The notes: generated by a model not told the origin, from the letters alone. DNA of 64,000 nucleotides from Pseudomonas viridiflava (GCF_900590755.1 NZ_UUOC01000001.1:248001-312000), one strand, 5' to 3'. Counted from the stretch's first letter, positions 39,109-49,133 are shown. Program-made: numbers and translations.

Positions 39109-39873
39109 TCAGCCGCGCCCTACAAACGGCATGTTGGTCGCCATGACAGTCATGTTCAGCACGTTGGTCGTCAGCGGCAAGCCCGCCATGTACCGCACAG
39201 CGTCGGCGACCTGTCTGACGTCCATCATGGGTTCCACGGCAGTCTGACCATTGGCCTGACGAACCCCGGTGGTCATACGCGCGGCCAGCTCGGTCAGCGC
39301 GTTGCCGATGTCGATCTGACCACAGGCAATGTTGAACTCCCGCCCGTCCAGGGCGAAGGTCTTGGTCAGGCCCAGCACCGCGTGTTTGCTCGCGGTGTAG
39401 GGCGAGCTGAACGGCCTCGGGGTATGGGCGGAAATCGAGCCGTTGTTGATGATCCGTCCACCCTGTGGCACTTGCTTGCGCATCAAGCCAAACGCGGCGC
39501 GGGCGCAAAGGAATACGCCGGTCACGTTGGTGTTGATCACGTTCAGCCATTTCTCCACATCAAGCTCGTCAACCGGGACCGCCGGAGCACCAACACCCGC
39601 GTTGTTGAACAACACGTCCAGCCGACCATAGTTCTTCTCGATCTCGCCGAACAATGCGTCCACGCTCGCCGGGTCGCGCACATCCGTTGAAACGGCCAGC
39701 GCCCTGCCCCCGGCCTCGCGTACAAGTGCGGCCAATTCATCCAGCGGCTCCTGACGACGTCCGGCCAGCACCAGGCTGTAGCCATCTTCCAGCAAACCCA
39801 AAGCGACCGCACGACCAATGCCGCTCCCGGCGCCGGTGACAAGTGCGACTTTTGCAGCAGTGGTATCGGTCAT
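39109..39873 (-). CDS. Short-chain dehydrogenase/reductase
   Basis: A 254-aa classical SDR: cofactor loop TGAGSGIG (about 14-21), NNAG (about 89-92), catalytic Ser in [10 protein letters not shown] (about 145) and YTASK (about 158-162). The Arg after the first strand (AGRRQEP) suggests NADP preference. It oxidises or reduces an unknown alcohol or ketone. It is a single gene, convergent with the small membrane protein and divergent from the FKBP gene. Confidence 0.9.
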   Translation of the reverse strand: MTDTTAAKVALVTGAGSGIGRAVALGLLEDGYSLVLAGRRQEPLDELAALVREAGGRALAVSTDVRDPASVDALFGEIEKNYGRLDVLFNNAGVGAPAVPVDELDVEKWLNVINTNVTGVFLCARAAFGLMRKQVPQGGRIINNGSISAHTPRPFSSPYTASKHAVLGLTKTFALDGREFNIACGQIDIGNALTELAARMTTGVRQANGQTAVEPMMDVRQVADAVRYMAGLPLTTNVLNMTVMATNMPFVGRG

Positions 39874-40119
39874 CTTGTTGTTTTCCTCTTTTGATCAACC
39901 TTGGGTGGTTTGGGCACCGAATTGGCCGAATTGATAGGCACGCCCGGTCACGTCGAGCAAGTGCGCTCCGACAGGTCCGGCATTCCAGCCTCGGGCTCGC
40001 CGAGACCTCTGGCCACAGAGAGTGCCAGCCGCACTGCCCAAGATCAAACCCGGGAAAAGCCTTGCACGTCCCGCACATTCCTGAGAAAAAGCCGCCTTTG
40101 TCTTTATAGAGAGCCAACC

Positions 40120-40461
40120 ATGAGCAACGAACTGCTGATCACAGACATCCGCACCGGTGAAGGCAAGGCCGTGGTCAAGGGCGCGCTGATCACCACCCAC
40201 TACACCGGCACCCTTGAAGACGGCACGGTCTTCGACTCCTCACACGAACGCGGCAAGCCTTTCCAATGCGTGATTGGCACGGGCCGGGTCATCAAAGGCT
40301 GGGATCAGGGCCTGATGGGCATGCAAGTCGGCGGCGTCCGCAAGCTTTTCGTGCCCGCCCACCTGGCTTATGGCGAACGGCCCATGGGCGCGCATATCAA
40401 GCCCAACTCGGATCTGTACTTCGAGATTGAGCTGCTGGAAGTGTTGACGCGGGATGATTGA
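40120..40461 (+). CDS. FKBP-type peptidyl-prolyl cis-trans isomerase
   Basis: A 113-aa single-domain FKBP. It has VVKGALITTHYTGTLEDGTVFDSS, GTGRVIKGWDQGLMGMQVGGVRKLFVP and HLAYGERPMGAHIKPNSDLYFEIELLEV, the complete FK506-binding fold with the active-site Tyr, Asp, Phe, Trp. No signal peptide, so cytoplasmic folding catalyst. The frame is open back to 39901, but the ATG at 40120 follows AGAGAG and gives the full domain. Confidence 0.93.
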   Translation: MSNELLITDIRTGEGKAVVKGALITTHYTGTLEDGTVFDSSHERGKPFQCVIGTGRVIKGWDQGLMGMQVGGVRKLFVPAHLAYGERPMGAHIKPNSDLYFEIELLEVLTRDD

Positions 40462-40575
40462 AGGTTTTAACCCCGATAGGTGCCAGCCCACACATTGCTT
40501 GTTCCCCCAGAAAAAGCCATGCTCCGGGCGTGACAATTGTCGGTAGTTATAAAATCAAAAGAAAAAGGAAAAGGT

Positions 40576-40803
40576 ATGGCCCTGAACAAGCCAACTCTGG
40601 AACTCAAGCGCCACCTCAAAGGCACGGCCACAAATCTTGAAACGACTGCCAATGACATTCTCAAGCTTGCCGAGCAAATGGAAGACGTCGACGTGACGGC
40701 GATTCTGCAACTGGTCAACCGGCTATATAGCGATGCTGACCAGCTCAAGGCCTATGCCGACGAGGTCAAGGCCAAGCGGATCGTGCGGGGCAAGGCGGTT
40801 TAA
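40576..40803 (+). CDS. Small helical protein of unknown function
   Basis: A 75-aa protein, MALNKPTLELKRHLKGTATNLETTANDILKLAEQ onward, almost wholly helical and charged, with heptad-like leucine spacing (about 20-65). AAGGAAAAGGT precedes ATG 40576. I cannot assign it. It could pack as a small coiled-coil dimer; there is no membrane or export signal. It lies between FKBP and the YoaK-like gene in the same orientation. Confidence 0.7.
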   Translation: MALNKPTLELKRHLKGTATNLETTANDILKLAEQMEDVDVTAILQLVNRLYSDADQLKAYADEVKAKRIVRGKAV

Positions 40804-40852
40804 GCAATCGGCTCTAACTCTCGCTTCTGATCTGATCATGCAGGGCACGTCG

Positions 40853-41557
40853 ATGCTGCCATCTCCTGTCAAAAGCACCAGCAACCCGATTTATCTGCAC
40901 AGGCGCAAGTGGCAAGGCCGTGTCGGGCTGTCGCTGGCGGCGGCGCTTTCGGTGCTGGCGGGCATGACCGATGCCATCGGTTTCATGGCGACCGGAGACT
41001 TTGTCTCGTTCATGAGCGGCAACACCACGCGCCTGGCGGTGGCAATCAGTGACGCTGATATCAGCACCAGCGCCCGCCTGTTACTGGCGATATTCACGTT
41101 TATCGCAGGCAATGCGCTGGGGGTTATCGTCGCCCGGCTCGGGGGGCGTCGCGCCCTGCCCTTGCTGCTGTGTATCGGGACGTTGTTGTGTGCGGCCGCG
41201 GCTTTCCCGCTGGACTCGCGAATTCTCACCATTGTCGCGGCCATCCTGGCCATGGGCATGCTTAATGCTGCCGTGGAACAGGTCAACGGCCTGCCAGTGG
41301 GCCTGACCTACGTCACCGGCGCGCTGTCACGCTTTGGTCGCGGGCTCGGGCGCTGGATGCTGGGCGAGCGGCGTGACGGCTGGCGAGTGCAGTTGGTGCC
41401 CTGGGCCGGGATGTTCGTCGGCGCGGTGATTGGCGCCTGGCTGGAGCATCACCTAGGGTTGAATGCCCTGTTGGTCAGCGGCGGGTTCGCTGCGCTGCTG
41501 GGCCTGGCCACGCTCAAGATCCCCTATCGCTGGCAGCGTCGTTACATGCCCCGCTGA
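40853..41557 (+). CDS. YoaK/DUF1275-family membrane protein
   Basis: A 234-aa protein with six hydrophobic helices. The N-terminal helix has LSVLAGMTDAIGFM and is followed by GDFVSFMSGNTTRLAVA, the conserved signature of DUF1275/YoaK proteins of unknown transport function. I start at ATG 40853 with AGGG upstream; an ATG at 40838 is possible. The frame further upstream lies in the previous gene and is not real. Confidence 0.88.
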   Translation: MLPSPVKSTSNPIYLHRRKWQGRVGLSLAAALSVLAGMTDAIGFMATGDFVSFMSGNTTRLAVAISDADISTSARLLLAIFTFIAGNALGVIVARLGGRRALPLLLCIGTLLCAAAAFPLDSRILTIVAAILAMGMLNAAVEQVNGLPVGLTYVTGALSRFGRGLGRWMLGERRDGWRVQLVPWAGMFVGAVIGAWLEHHLGLNALLVSGGFAALLGLATLKIPYRWQRRYMPR

Positions 41558-41633
41558 TTCATCAATCTGTCATCTTTGCGTCATGTAGGCTGCTTAACAT
41601 CTGAGGACTTTTCCTACAGGTGAGCGCGCAAAA

Positions 41634-42551
41634 ATGTCTCCTTCTCAAGAAAACCTGGCGCGTCGTATTCATCGTGAGTTGCTTGATCACAACGATGAAG
41701 AGCTTGAACTGGAGCTGGCTGAAGACGAATACAGCCTGGACAAGCTGTTCGAAAGCGATATCCATAGCGATGACGAGAAGCAGGCCCGCCGTCTGTATTT
41801 CAGCGAACTGTTCCGCCTGCAGGGCGAACTGGTGAAGCTGCAAAGCTGGGTGGTCAAGACCGGGCACAAGGTCGTGATCCTCTTCGAAGGCCGCGACGCA
41901 GCAGGTAAAGGCGGCGTCATCAAGCGCATCACCCAACGTCTGAACCCTCGGGTCTGCCGGGTTGCCGCACTGCCCGCCCCCAACGATCGCGAACGAACCC
42001 AGTGGTATTTCCAGCGCTACGTCTCGCACCTGCCCGCTGCCGGTGAGATCGTGCTGTTCGACCGCAGCTGGTACAACCGCGCGGGCGTGGAAAAGGTCAT
42101 GGGCTTCTGTGATGACCATCAGTACGAAGAGTTCTTCCGCACCGTGCCTGAATTCGAGCGCATGCTGGCGCGCTCAGGCATTCAGTTGATCAAATACTGG
42201 TTCTCGATCTCCGATCAGGAACAGCATCTGCGCTTCCTCAGCCGTATTCATGATCCGCTCAAGCAATGGAAGCTCAGCCCGATGGACCTGGAGTCCCGCC
42301 GTCGCTGGGAGGATTACACCAAGGCCAAAGAGATCATGCTTGATCGCACCCACATTGCCGAAGCGCCGTGGTGGGTGGTGCAGGCCGACGACAAGAAAAA
42401 GGCCCGCCTGAACTGCATCCATCACTTGCTCGGCCAGATGCCCTACGAAGAAGTGGAGCAACCGGCCATCGAGCTGCCTCAGCGCCAACGGCGTGAGGAT
42501 TACACGCGGGTGCCGACGCCCAATGACTTGATCATTCCGCAGGTGTACTAG
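41634..42551 (+). CDS. ppk2: Polyphosphate kinase 2 (PPK2)
   Basis: A 305-aa single-domain PPK2, which phosphorylates nucleotides from polyphosphate (or the reverse). Motifs are Walker A EGRDAAGKGG (about 84-93), the lid ERTQWYFQRYVSHLPAAGE (about 120-138) and Walker B-like LFDRSWYNRAGVEKVMGFC (about 141-159). It belongs to the one-domain class. The acidic N-terminal extension (residues 15-50) is often found. It converges with the pyruvate-kinase-like gene with a shared hairpin between them. Confidence 0.93.
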   Translation: MSPSQENLARRIHRELLDHNDEELELELAEDEYSLDKLFESDIHSDDEKQARRLYFSELFRLQGELVKLQSWVVKTGHKVVILFEGRDAAGKGGVIKRITQRLNPRVCRVAALPAPNDRERTQWYFQRYVSHLPAAGEIVLFDRSWYNRAGVEKVMGFCDDHQYEEFFRTVPEFERMLARSGIQLIKYWFSISDQEQHLRFLSRIHDPLKQWKLSPMDLESRRRWEDYTKAKEIMLDRTHIAEAPWWVVQADDKKKARLNCIHHLLGQMPYEEVEQPAIELPQRQRREDYTRVPTPNDLIIPQVY

Positions 42552-42559
42552 AAACGCTA

Positions 42560-42589
42560 AAGGCGCCTGAACGACTGATCAGGCGCCTT
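42560..42589. terminator. Bidirectional hairpin between ppk2 and the pyruvate-kinase-like gene
   Basis: AAGGCGCCTGA-ACGACTGA-TCAGGCGCCTT is an 11-bp perfect stem whose right arm overlaps the stop codon of the leftward gene. T-runs are short on both sides. Confidence 0.7.
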
Positions 42590-44453
42590 GGCTCTGCTCG
42601 GCAACATTGAGCTTGCGCAATAGGTCGCGCTTTTTACTGCGATGGGCCTGCATGCGTACCAGTAGATTATCCAGCGTGTCCATGGCCTCCAGAATGTGCG
42701 GTCCTTTGTTGAGCATCACACATTCAGCACGCACGCCCATGGCCGCATCGGTGATTTCGGCACGGGTAGCGGCACCGGTTTTGGCCAGCGTCTCCAGAAC
42801 CTGGGTGGCCCAGATCACCGGCACGTGGGCGGCTTCGCAAATGCACAGGATTTCCTCCTGCAGTTCGGCGGTCCGCTCAAAACCGTTCTCCACCGCCAGA
42901 TCACCCCGGGCAATCATCACCCCCAGTCGTGGATTTTGCATCCCGGCGAGCAAAAGCGCGGCAAGGTTTTCGAAACCGCGGCGGGTTTCAATCTTCAGCA
43001 CCACGCCCAAATGCCCGGCCTTGAGCCTGTCCAGATGGGCCAGCAGCGACCTGACATCCTCCGGGCTGTTGACGAACGACAGCTCCACAACGTCGGCGTA
43101 TTGAGCTGCGAACTCCAGTGCTTTCAGGTCCTCCGGGGACAGTGCATCGAGCTTCAGATCGCTGTCCGGCAAGTTGATGCCTTTGTCGCTCTTGAGTTTT
43201 GCCCCGCCAGGCGCGTGGGTAATGCGTATGTAGATGACGTCTTTCTGCACGGATTGAATACGACCGCCGATCTTGCCGTCGTCGAACCATACGGCTTCGT
43301 TTGGGCGTAAATCCTCAAACACTTGCGCCAGGGTGCAACCGATTCGTGCCGGTGTCAGCACCTTACCCGCTCCGTCGCGAACGGCAGGATGACCGCTGTC
43401 GGCATCCCTCGTCAGTAACAGCAGATCACCTTCATTGAGCAGGATGCTTTGTTCAGGCAGAGGGACGGCTGTGACCCTGGCAGACTTTTTCCGATCCTTT
43501 GGCTTTTTCAGGTACAGCTCGATGCCGGGAATCACGTAGGCCGTCTTGCGCAACTCGGCCCAGCAGCCTTGCTCAGTGGTTTCGGTGACCAGCAGCGTAC
43601 GGCTGGAATCCCGTGCATCCTTGAATTGCAGCTCATCCCCGGCCTGTAATTGCGCCAGCCATTTGCCGGGCAGTTGCATGAAGGGCTGCGGTTCAGGCGA
43701 GGGCTGCGGTTCAGGCGAGGGCTGCGGTTCAGCGGCCAACCAGACTTTAGCCGCTGTCAGCACACGACCGAAATCATCCCGCTCAGGGCGGATTTTCAGC
43801 ACCGCAGGCCCCGGCTGAATCTGCCCGGTACGCAGTTTCGGCCCGGCAAGGTCCATCATGACCTGACAGGTTTTACCCATCCTGTCGGCAGCGGCGCGCG
43901 CGTTTTCAATCATTTTCAGCCAGATTTCGGGCTCATCGTGGGCGCAGTTGATCCGTTGGCAGTCCATCCCCGCTTTCATCAACCCTTTGACCAGCGCGGG
44001 ATCGGTGGCGGCCTCCCGCGGCATCGTAACCATGATGCGAATGCCGCGTTCCGGAGCCGGTCCACCAAACAGCTGGTCGGCATGCTGCAACAGACGCTTT
44101 TCCCCCAGCCCGGCCAACATTGTGCCGCAAGCATCCTTGGGCGTTTCCCCGGGTGTCAGTCGCTGGAGCACGTCAATCAGCCGGTCGACGGCCGCCAGGC
44201 TGTTGGCCTCACAACGGCCCAATGAAGAGAGCCCAAGTTCGGCGAGCTGGCGTTGCAGCGGGCGAATGTCATGGCGACGCAGGGCCAGATAGCTGAGAAG
44301 ATTGCGTGCGCTGTCCAGGTAATCCCCGTGCACCTGCATGCTCTCGATCGGCAACTGCGCGGCGGCCTCCATCTTGACCCGCAAAAACGACAGGCTGCGT
44401 AGAGCGGTCCTTATCTGATGATCATCCAGTAAGTTCGGTTCTAAAGCGGTCAT
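42579..44453 (-). CDS. Pyruvate-kinase-like protein, diverged and N-terminally extended
   Basis: A 624-aa protein. Residues 1-135 are a helical extension with no match I know. From about 138 a pyruvate kinase fold appears: GMDCQRINCAHDEP (GMDVARLNFSHG in normal enzymes), MMDLAGPKLRTG, a B-domain-like insert with EPQPSPEPQPSPEPQPF (242-258), VWFDDGKIGG, VVLKIETRRGFEN, MIARGDLAVENGFE and WATQVLETL with TRAEITDAAMG. The C-terminal allosteric domain is absent and the usual SGETA is NKGPH. Cation and phosphate ligands look partly kept, so catalysis is uncertain. ATG 44453 has CGAGGA; the frame to 44531 is not used. Confidence 0.85.
   Translation of the reverse strand: MTALEPNLLDDHQIRTALRSLSFLRVKMEAAAQLPIESMQVHGDYLDSARNLLSYLALRRHDIRPLQRQLAELGLSSLGRCEANSLAAVDRLIDVLQRLTPGETPKDACGTMLAGLGEKRLLQHADQLFGGPAPERGIRIMVTMPREAATDPALVKGLMKAGMDCQRINCAHDEPEIWLKMIENARAAADRMGKTCQVMMDLAGPKLRTGQIQPGPAVLKIRPERDDFGRVLTAAKVWLAAEPQPSPEPQPSPEPQPFMQLPGKWLAQLQAGDELQFKDARDSSRTLLVTETTEQGCWAELRKTAYVIPGIELYLKKPKDRKKSARVTAVPLPEQSILLNEGDLLLLTRDADSGHPAVRDGAGKVLTPARIGCTLAQVFEDLRPNEAVWFDDGKIGGRIQSVQKDVIYIRITHAPGGAKLKSDKGINLPDSDLKLDALSPEDLKALEFAAQYADVVELSFVNSPEDVRSLLAHLDRLKAGHLGVVLKIETRRGFENLAALLLAGMQNPRLGVMIARGDLAVENGFERTAELQEEILCICEAAHVPVIWATQVLETLAKTGAATRAEITDAAMGVRAECVMLNKGPHILEAMDTLDNLLVRMQAHRSKKRDLLRKLNVAEQSQGA
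43680..43735. repeat. In-frame 18-nt tandem repeat in the pyruvate-kinase-like gene
   Basis: GGCTGCGGTTCAGGCGAG occurs twice in full, followed by a partial third copy, and encodes repeated Ser-Pro-Glu-Pro-Gln-Pro. Copy number is likely to vary between strains. Confidence 0.85.
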
Positions 44454-44558
44454 GGCAGGTCCTCGCGTTGAAGGTGAGACGCAGCATTCAAGGCTAGGGA
44501 GCGATTGTGACGATCTGCTTACGTGGGGCAAGTGGGTGATGGACGGTGCGCACAGAAC

Positions 44559-44648
44559 GTGGGACCGGCTTTAGCCGGGAAGGCGGCATTTCAGGCGCTC
44601 AATTTCGGGCGGTTGTACTGACCTCTTCCCGGCTAAAGCCGGTCCCAC
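44559..44648. repeat. REPIN-like palindrome, family A copy 5
   Basis: GTGGGACCGGCTTTAGCCGGGAAG and CTTCCCGGCTAAAGCCGGTCCCAC flank a variable centre; 90 nt in total. It lies in the 395-bp gap between two divergent genes, about 100 bp upstream of the pyruvate-kinase-like start; I see nothing else certain in that gap. Confidence 0.88.
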
Positions 44649-44848
44649 ATGAAAACGCGGTCGTCTGTGTGAGGTGCTTGGTCTGGGTGGCATTCTGACG
44701 ATTCAGGCGCCTCGATATTACAGATAGACTGTTTCATCGTTCATCGCGAGCAGGCTCACTCCTGCAGATAACAGCCGAACCTGTGGGGCCTTGGCGATAG
44801 CGGACTGTTATCATGCAGCGCTCTTACCCAACTGTCCGGAATCACCCC

Positions 44849-45904
44849 ATGCCCAGCCTCTCTACCACCTTCGCAAGCCGCGGCTGGTCATTCTGGTGGA
44901 AACCCTTGCTGTTTCTTGCCGTTGCCGCCATAGGCTTGTATTACGTCAAATGGTCGCCTTACTACCTCAAGTCATTTGTCGCCGCAGACAGCCACAGCAT
45001 TGGCGCGTCGATCATCAATGATCAGTTGACCTCCCCCGTCGCGGCCGCGCTGGCTTATGCCCAGGTGTATTTCCTGGCGATCTGGAAAGCCGCCGTGCTG
45101 GCAGTAATTCTAGGCTCGCTGCTGCAAGTACTGATCCCCAGGGACTGGCTGCTTCGACTGTTTGGCCGTGCCGGGCTGGGTTCCACCGTGCGTGGCGGTC
45201 TGTTCGCATTGCCCGGCATGATGTGCAGTTGCTGCGCGGCTCCGGTGGCCGCGGGCTTGCGTCGCCAGCAGGTGTCGGTGGGCGCCGCGCTGGCCTTCTG
45301 GATTGCCAACCCGGTTCTCAACCCGGCCACCCTGGTGTTCATGGGTTTCGTATTGGGTTGGGAATTCACCGCCCTGCGTCTAGTGGCCGGGCTGATTCTG
45401 GTGATTGGCGTGTCGCTGATTGCCCAGCGTATCTCCCGCCCGGAAGTGGTCCCGGAACAGGCATTTGAAGCGGCTGCCCAGGCCAACGAGATCGACCAAC
45501 AGGGTTTTCTGACCCGCTGGGCCCGCACTCTCTGGCAGTTGTTCTGGAGCACGATTCCGATCTACGTGTTGGCGGTGCTGATCCTTGGCGCGGCGCGGGT
45601 CTGGCTGTTCCCGCACATTGATATGTCCATGGGTAACAGCTTGCTCTGGCTGGTGATCCTTGCAGTGGTCGGCACACTGTTCGTCATCCCGACAGCTGCT
45701 GAAATCCCGATCGTGCAGACCATGCTGTCTCTGGGGTTGGGCGTCGGGCCCGGCGTGGCACTGCTGATGACGTTGCCAAGTATCAGCCTGCCGTCGCTGT
45801 TGATGCTGCGTAAATCCTTCGACGCAAGAGTGCTGGTGACCGTGGCCCTGCTGACCATGCTGGTGGGCATCATCAGCGGGTTGCTGGCCATCGCCCTGCT
45901 TTGA
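44849..45904 (+). CDS. DUF318/ArsP-type inner-membrane permease
   Basis: A 351-aa permease with eight to nine hydrophobic helices. The segment LFALPGMMCSCCAAPVAAGLRRQ (about 122-144) is the family motif with two to three cysteines lying at a membrane site, as in ArsP exporters of methylarsenicals and similar DUF318 proteins; a second related half has VIPTAAEIPIVQTML. The substrate is unknown and no ars genes are near. ATG 44849 follows GGAA. Its stop codon abuts the stop of the oppositely oriented mnmH. Confidence 0.88.
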   Translation: MPSLSTTFASRGWSFWWKPLLFLAVAAIGLYYVKWSPYYLKSFVAADSHSIGASIINDQLTSPVAAALAYAQVYFLAIWKAAVLAVILGSLLQVLIPRDWLLRLFGRAGLGSTVRGGLFALPGMMCSCCAAPVAAGLRRQQVSVGAALAFWIANPVLNPATLVFMGFVLGWEFTALRLVAGLILVIGVSLIAQRISRPEVVPEQAFEAAAQANEIDQQGFLTRWARTLWQLFWSTIPIYVLAVLILGAARVWLFPHIDMSMGNSLLWLVILAVVGTLFVIPTAAEIPIVQTMLSLGLGVGPGVALLMTLPSISLPSLLMLRKSFDARVLVTVALLTMLVGIISGLLAIALL

Positions 45905-47011
45905 TCAGCCCCGGCGGTTCCGGCGTTCTTGCAGATACTGCAGGATCGCTGCGTGGTCGCCGGCAAATTCGATCCGGGCGCCTTTGCTGTCGCGCTGGAA
46001 AGCGTACATAGGGTCGTAGTACTCGCCTAACAGTCCGCTGATCCAGCCGCGATGCAGGTCTACCGAACCGGACTGCTCCTGCTCAATCAAGGCCGCATCC
46101 ATCAGTGCCGCCAGACGTTGGTAACGTTCACCGCCAAGGCGTTTGAGGATGCTGGCCAGGCTTTCGCGTAAACGCTCGGCAAACACCGTGAAGCCTGTCT
46201 CGATGCCCTGCACCTTGATGTACTCGGCACACAGATCAATCACGTAGTCCTTGAGAATCCGCTCCACCCGCGCCTCGAACGCCTCCTCAAGCCAGACCAT
46301 CGGGTACTGCTGCATGCCACGAAACAGTTCCAGTGGAATGGCCCGGCTGCCCACGACGCGACCTTCATCTTCGAGCACGAACTGATTGATGCCATGGGCG
46401 CGTTTTTTCAGGATGTCGATGGCCAGGGCGTTTTCAAAACTGATCTGCGCCGGTTGCGGGGTAGCGTGCTTGCCGAAACTGGAGCCGCGATGATTGGCGT
46501 GGCCTTCCAGATCCAGTGCGTTGTTCAACTGCGTCAAAACCTCGGTCTTGCCGGAACCGGTCAGCCCGCCGATCAGCACGAAATCGCACTCGGCAACCGC
46601 CTGATCGGTCACTTCAATCAGGTAACTGCGCAGCGCCTTGTAGCCGCCGATGACCCGGGGATAGGCGATGCCCGCCTCGCTCTTGAGCCACTGCTGGGTG
46701 AGCTGCGAGCGCAAGCCGCCGCGAAAGCAATATAAAAGGCCTTGAGGATTGGCTTTGGCAAAGGCGGCCCAGTCTTCGATCCGCTGCTGTTTGAGCGGCC
46801 CGCTGACCAGTTCATGGCCCAGCTTGATCGCGGCCTCCTGCCCTTGTTGCTTGTAACTGGTGCCAACCTGCTCGCGCTCAAGGTCGTTCATCAAAGGCCG
46901 GTTGATTGCCAGCGGGAACGCACCCTTGTGGAATTCCACAGGAGCGCGGACGTCCATCAGCGGTACGTCATTGAGGAAAATATCGCGGTAGGCGGCGCTA
47001 TTATCCGGCAT
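45905..47011 (-). CDS. mnmH: tRNA 2-selenouridine synthase (SelU/MnmH)
   Basis: A 368-aa protein that swaps sulfur for selenium in wobble 2-thiouridine of tRNAs for Lys, Glu and Gln. The N-terminal rhodanese domain has the catalytic Cys in YCFRGGLRS (about residue 94) and the C-terminal part a P-loop GLTGSGKTE (about 149-157). ATG at 47011 overlaps the selD stop by one base, so selenophosphate from SelD can be used by its coupled partner. No selenocysteine machinery is visible here. Confidence 0.94.
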   Translation of the reverse strand: MPDNSAAYRDIFLNDVPLMDVRAPVEFHKGAFPLAINRPLMNDLEREQVGTSYKQQGQEAAIKLGHELVSGPLKQQRIEDWAAFAKANPQGLLYCFRGGLRSQLTQQWLKSEAGIAYPRVIGGYKALRSYLIEVTDQAVAECDFVLIGGLTGSGKTEVLTQLNNALDLEGHANHRGSSFGKHATPQPAQISFENALAIDILKKRAHGINQFVLEDEGRVVGSRAIPLELFRGMQQYPMVWLEEAFEARVERILKDYVIDLCAEYIKVQGIETGFTVFAERLRESLASILKRLGGERYQRLAALMDAALIEQEQSGSVDLHRGWISGLLGEYYDPMYAFQRDSKGARIEFAGDHAAILQYLQERRNRRG

Positions 47012-48045
47012 CAGAACACCTCTACCGCGAGACGCTGTCGCTCAACGAATTCACCGATGACCGCCAGTTCGAGGCCCAGCTCCTGCGCCAGGGCAAGGAA
47101 GGTTTGCTGCTCACCGGGCTCGACGGCGATCAGTAGACCGCCGCTGGTTTGCGGGTCGCAGAGCAACATTTTCTGTGCATCACTCAAGGGGTTGATGCGC
47201 TGGCCATAGCTGTCGAAATTGCGCAGCGTGCCGCCAGGGACACAGCCTTGTTCGATGTAAAAATCGACACTGGCCAGACGTGGCACAGCGGCATAATCCA
47301 GACGTGCCGTCAGTTGACTGCCGTCAGCCATTTCCACCAGATGGCCCAGCAGACCGAACCCAGTGACGTCAGTCATGGCCGTAACCCCGGCAAGCTTGCC
47401 GAAACGGCTGCCCGGCTTGTTCAGGGTGCACATCATGTCCCGCGCGACACCCTGATCTTCGGTGCGCAGCAGGCCTTTTTTCTCGGCGGTGGTCAGGATG
47501 CCGATGCCCAGCGGCTTGGTCAGGTACAGCTTGCAGCCAACAGTCGCGGTGTCGTTGCGCTTCATGAAACGCTTCTCTACCAGCCCGGTAACCGCCAGCC
47601 CGAAAATCGGCTCCGGCGCATCAATCGAATGCCCGCCCGCCAAAGGAATACCCGCCGCATCACAAACCGCACGGCCACCGCGAATCACTTCACGGGCAAT
47701 TTCAGGGGCCAGCAGGTTGACCGGCCAACCCAGAATCGCAATCGCCATCAGCGGATCACCGCCCATGGCGTAGATATCACTGATGGCATTGGTGGCGGCG
47801 ATGCGGCCGAAATCGTAGGGATCATCAACGATGGGCATGAAGAAGTCAGTGGTGGATACCACTCCACGCTCATCGTCGATGGCGTAAACCGCGGCATCGT
47901 CCCGCGAGGTGTTGCCGACCCACAGTTTCGGGTCAAGATTCTGCGCGCCACTGCCCGCCAGAATGACCTCAAGGACCTGAGGGGAAATCTTGCAGCCACA
48001 TCCTGCACCGTGGCTGTATTGGGTCAGACGAATCGGCTCGCTCAT
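47011..48045 (-). CDS. selD: Selenide, water dikinase (selenophosphate synthase)
   Basis: A 344-aa SelD that makes selenophosphate from selenide and ATP. The N-terminal [10 protein letters not shown] carries the active-site Cys (about residue 17) and a nearby Lys; there is no in-frame TGA, so this is the cysteine form. The catalytic Asp loops [14 protein letters not shown] and [15 protein letters not shown] are present, with [10 protein letters not shown] further on. It is the first gene of a two-gene operon with mnmH. Confidence 0.95.
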   Translation of the reverse strand: MSEPIRLTQYSHGAGCGCKISPQVLEVILAGSGAQNLDPKLWVGNTSRDDAAVYAIDDERGVVSTTDFFMPIVDDPYDFGRIAATNAISDIYAMGGDPLMAIAILGWPVNLLAPEIAREVIRGGRAVCDAAGIPLAGGHSIDAPEPIFGLAVTGLVEKRFMKRNDTATVGCKLYLTKPLGIGILTTAEKKGLLRTEDQGVARDMMCTLNKPGSRFGKLAGVTAMTDVTGFGLLGHLVEMADGSQLTARLDYAAVPRLASVDFYIEQGCVPGGTLRNFDSYGQRINPLSDAQKMLLCDPQTSGGLLIAVEPGEQQTFLALAQELGLELAVIGEFVERQRLAVEVF

Positions 48046-48197
48046 TTCACACCTCGCAAATCAAGCCGGCGATCTTAGCAGAGGCGCAGCGGTAACCCGT
48101 CATAGGTGACAACCGGCAACCGGGAAAAATAGATTGGACGCTAACGATTTTCGTCCTTAATCTGCTGATTTTGTTAGCTTGCTAAGGGTCGGTCTGG

Positions 48198-49133
48198 ATG
48201 TTTTCTGTTCTTAATGTGCTGCTGCCGATTTTTGCCCTGATCCTGTTGGGTTTCATCTGTCGCCGCACTAACCGCCTGGGGCCGAATGCGGCGTCTGAGA
48301 TCAACCGCATGGTGGTCTGGCTGTGTCTGCCTGCGTTGCTGTTCAGTGTCACCGCCACCTCCACCTGGGAGCAGATCTGGCACCCCGGTTTCGTGATTGC
48401 CTTTACCTTGAGCACCCTGGCGGTGTTTGCCGTCACCCTGCTGCTGCGCTGGAAGAAAGGAACGAACCTGGCCGATGCCAGTATTGATGCCCTCGGTGGC
48501 TCCTACGCCAATACCGGCTACATCGGCATCCCGCTGTGCGTGATGGTCCTGGGTCAGGGCGGCCTGGAACCGGCGTTGATCGCTTCGCTGCTGGTGGTCT
48601 GCGTGCTGTTTGCACTGGCACTGGTCTGCGTCGAAGTCGGTTTGCAGACGGAACGCCAACCCCATCGCATTGCCCTCAAAGTATTTCTCGCGCTAGCCAA
48701 GAACCCCATGGTGGTCTCACCGATTCTTGGCGCGCTATGGGCCAGCAGCGGCGCGCCACTGCCGGGGGCGCTGGATAAACTCCTGAGCCTGTTGGGCGCT
48801 GCAACCAGCCCTTGCGCCTTGATTGCTCTGGGCCTGTTCCTGGCGGAAAAACAGCAAGGGCCACGGCACGGCACCTCGTTGCTGGTGCTGATCAAGCTGA
48901 TCCTTCATCCATTGCTGACCTGGGTGCTGGTGTTCCACGTCTTTGATGTCCCGCTGTTGTGGGCCAATGCCGCGCTGCTGCTGAGCGCCCTGCCCACGGG
49001 TACCGGGCCCTTTATGCTGGCCGACTACTACAAACGCGAAGCGTCGCTGGTGTCGAGCACGATTCTGGTATCGACTCTGGGTTCGCTGGTCACCCTGTCG
49101 ATCTGTCTGTATCTCATCAGTGGCCAAAGCTGA
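48198..49133 (+). CDS. AEC (auxin efflux carrier)-family transporter
   Basis: A 311-aa inner-membrane protein of ten helices, starting MFSVLNVLLPIFALILLGFICRR. The conserved NTGYIGIPL (about 96-104) and the second-half PTGTGPFMLADYY are typical of the AEC family, whose bacterial members move organic acids such as malonate, malate or amino acids. The direction and substrate are unknown. It lies divergent from selD, separated by about 150 bp. Confidence 0.88.
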   Translation: MFSVLNVLLPIFALILLGFICRRTNRLGPNAASEINRMVVWLCLPALLFSVTATSTWEQIWHPGFVIAFTLSTLAVFAVTLLLRWKKGTNLADASIDALGGSYANTGYIGIPLCVMVLGQGGLEPALIASLLVVCVLFALALVCVEVGLQTERQPHRIALKVFLALAKNPMVVSPILGALWASSGAPLPGALDKLLSLLGAATSPCALIALGLFLAEKQQGPRHGTSLLVLIKLILHPLLTWVLVFHVFDVPLLWANAALLLSALPTGTGPFMLADYYKREASLVSSTILVSTLGSLVTLSICLYLISGQS

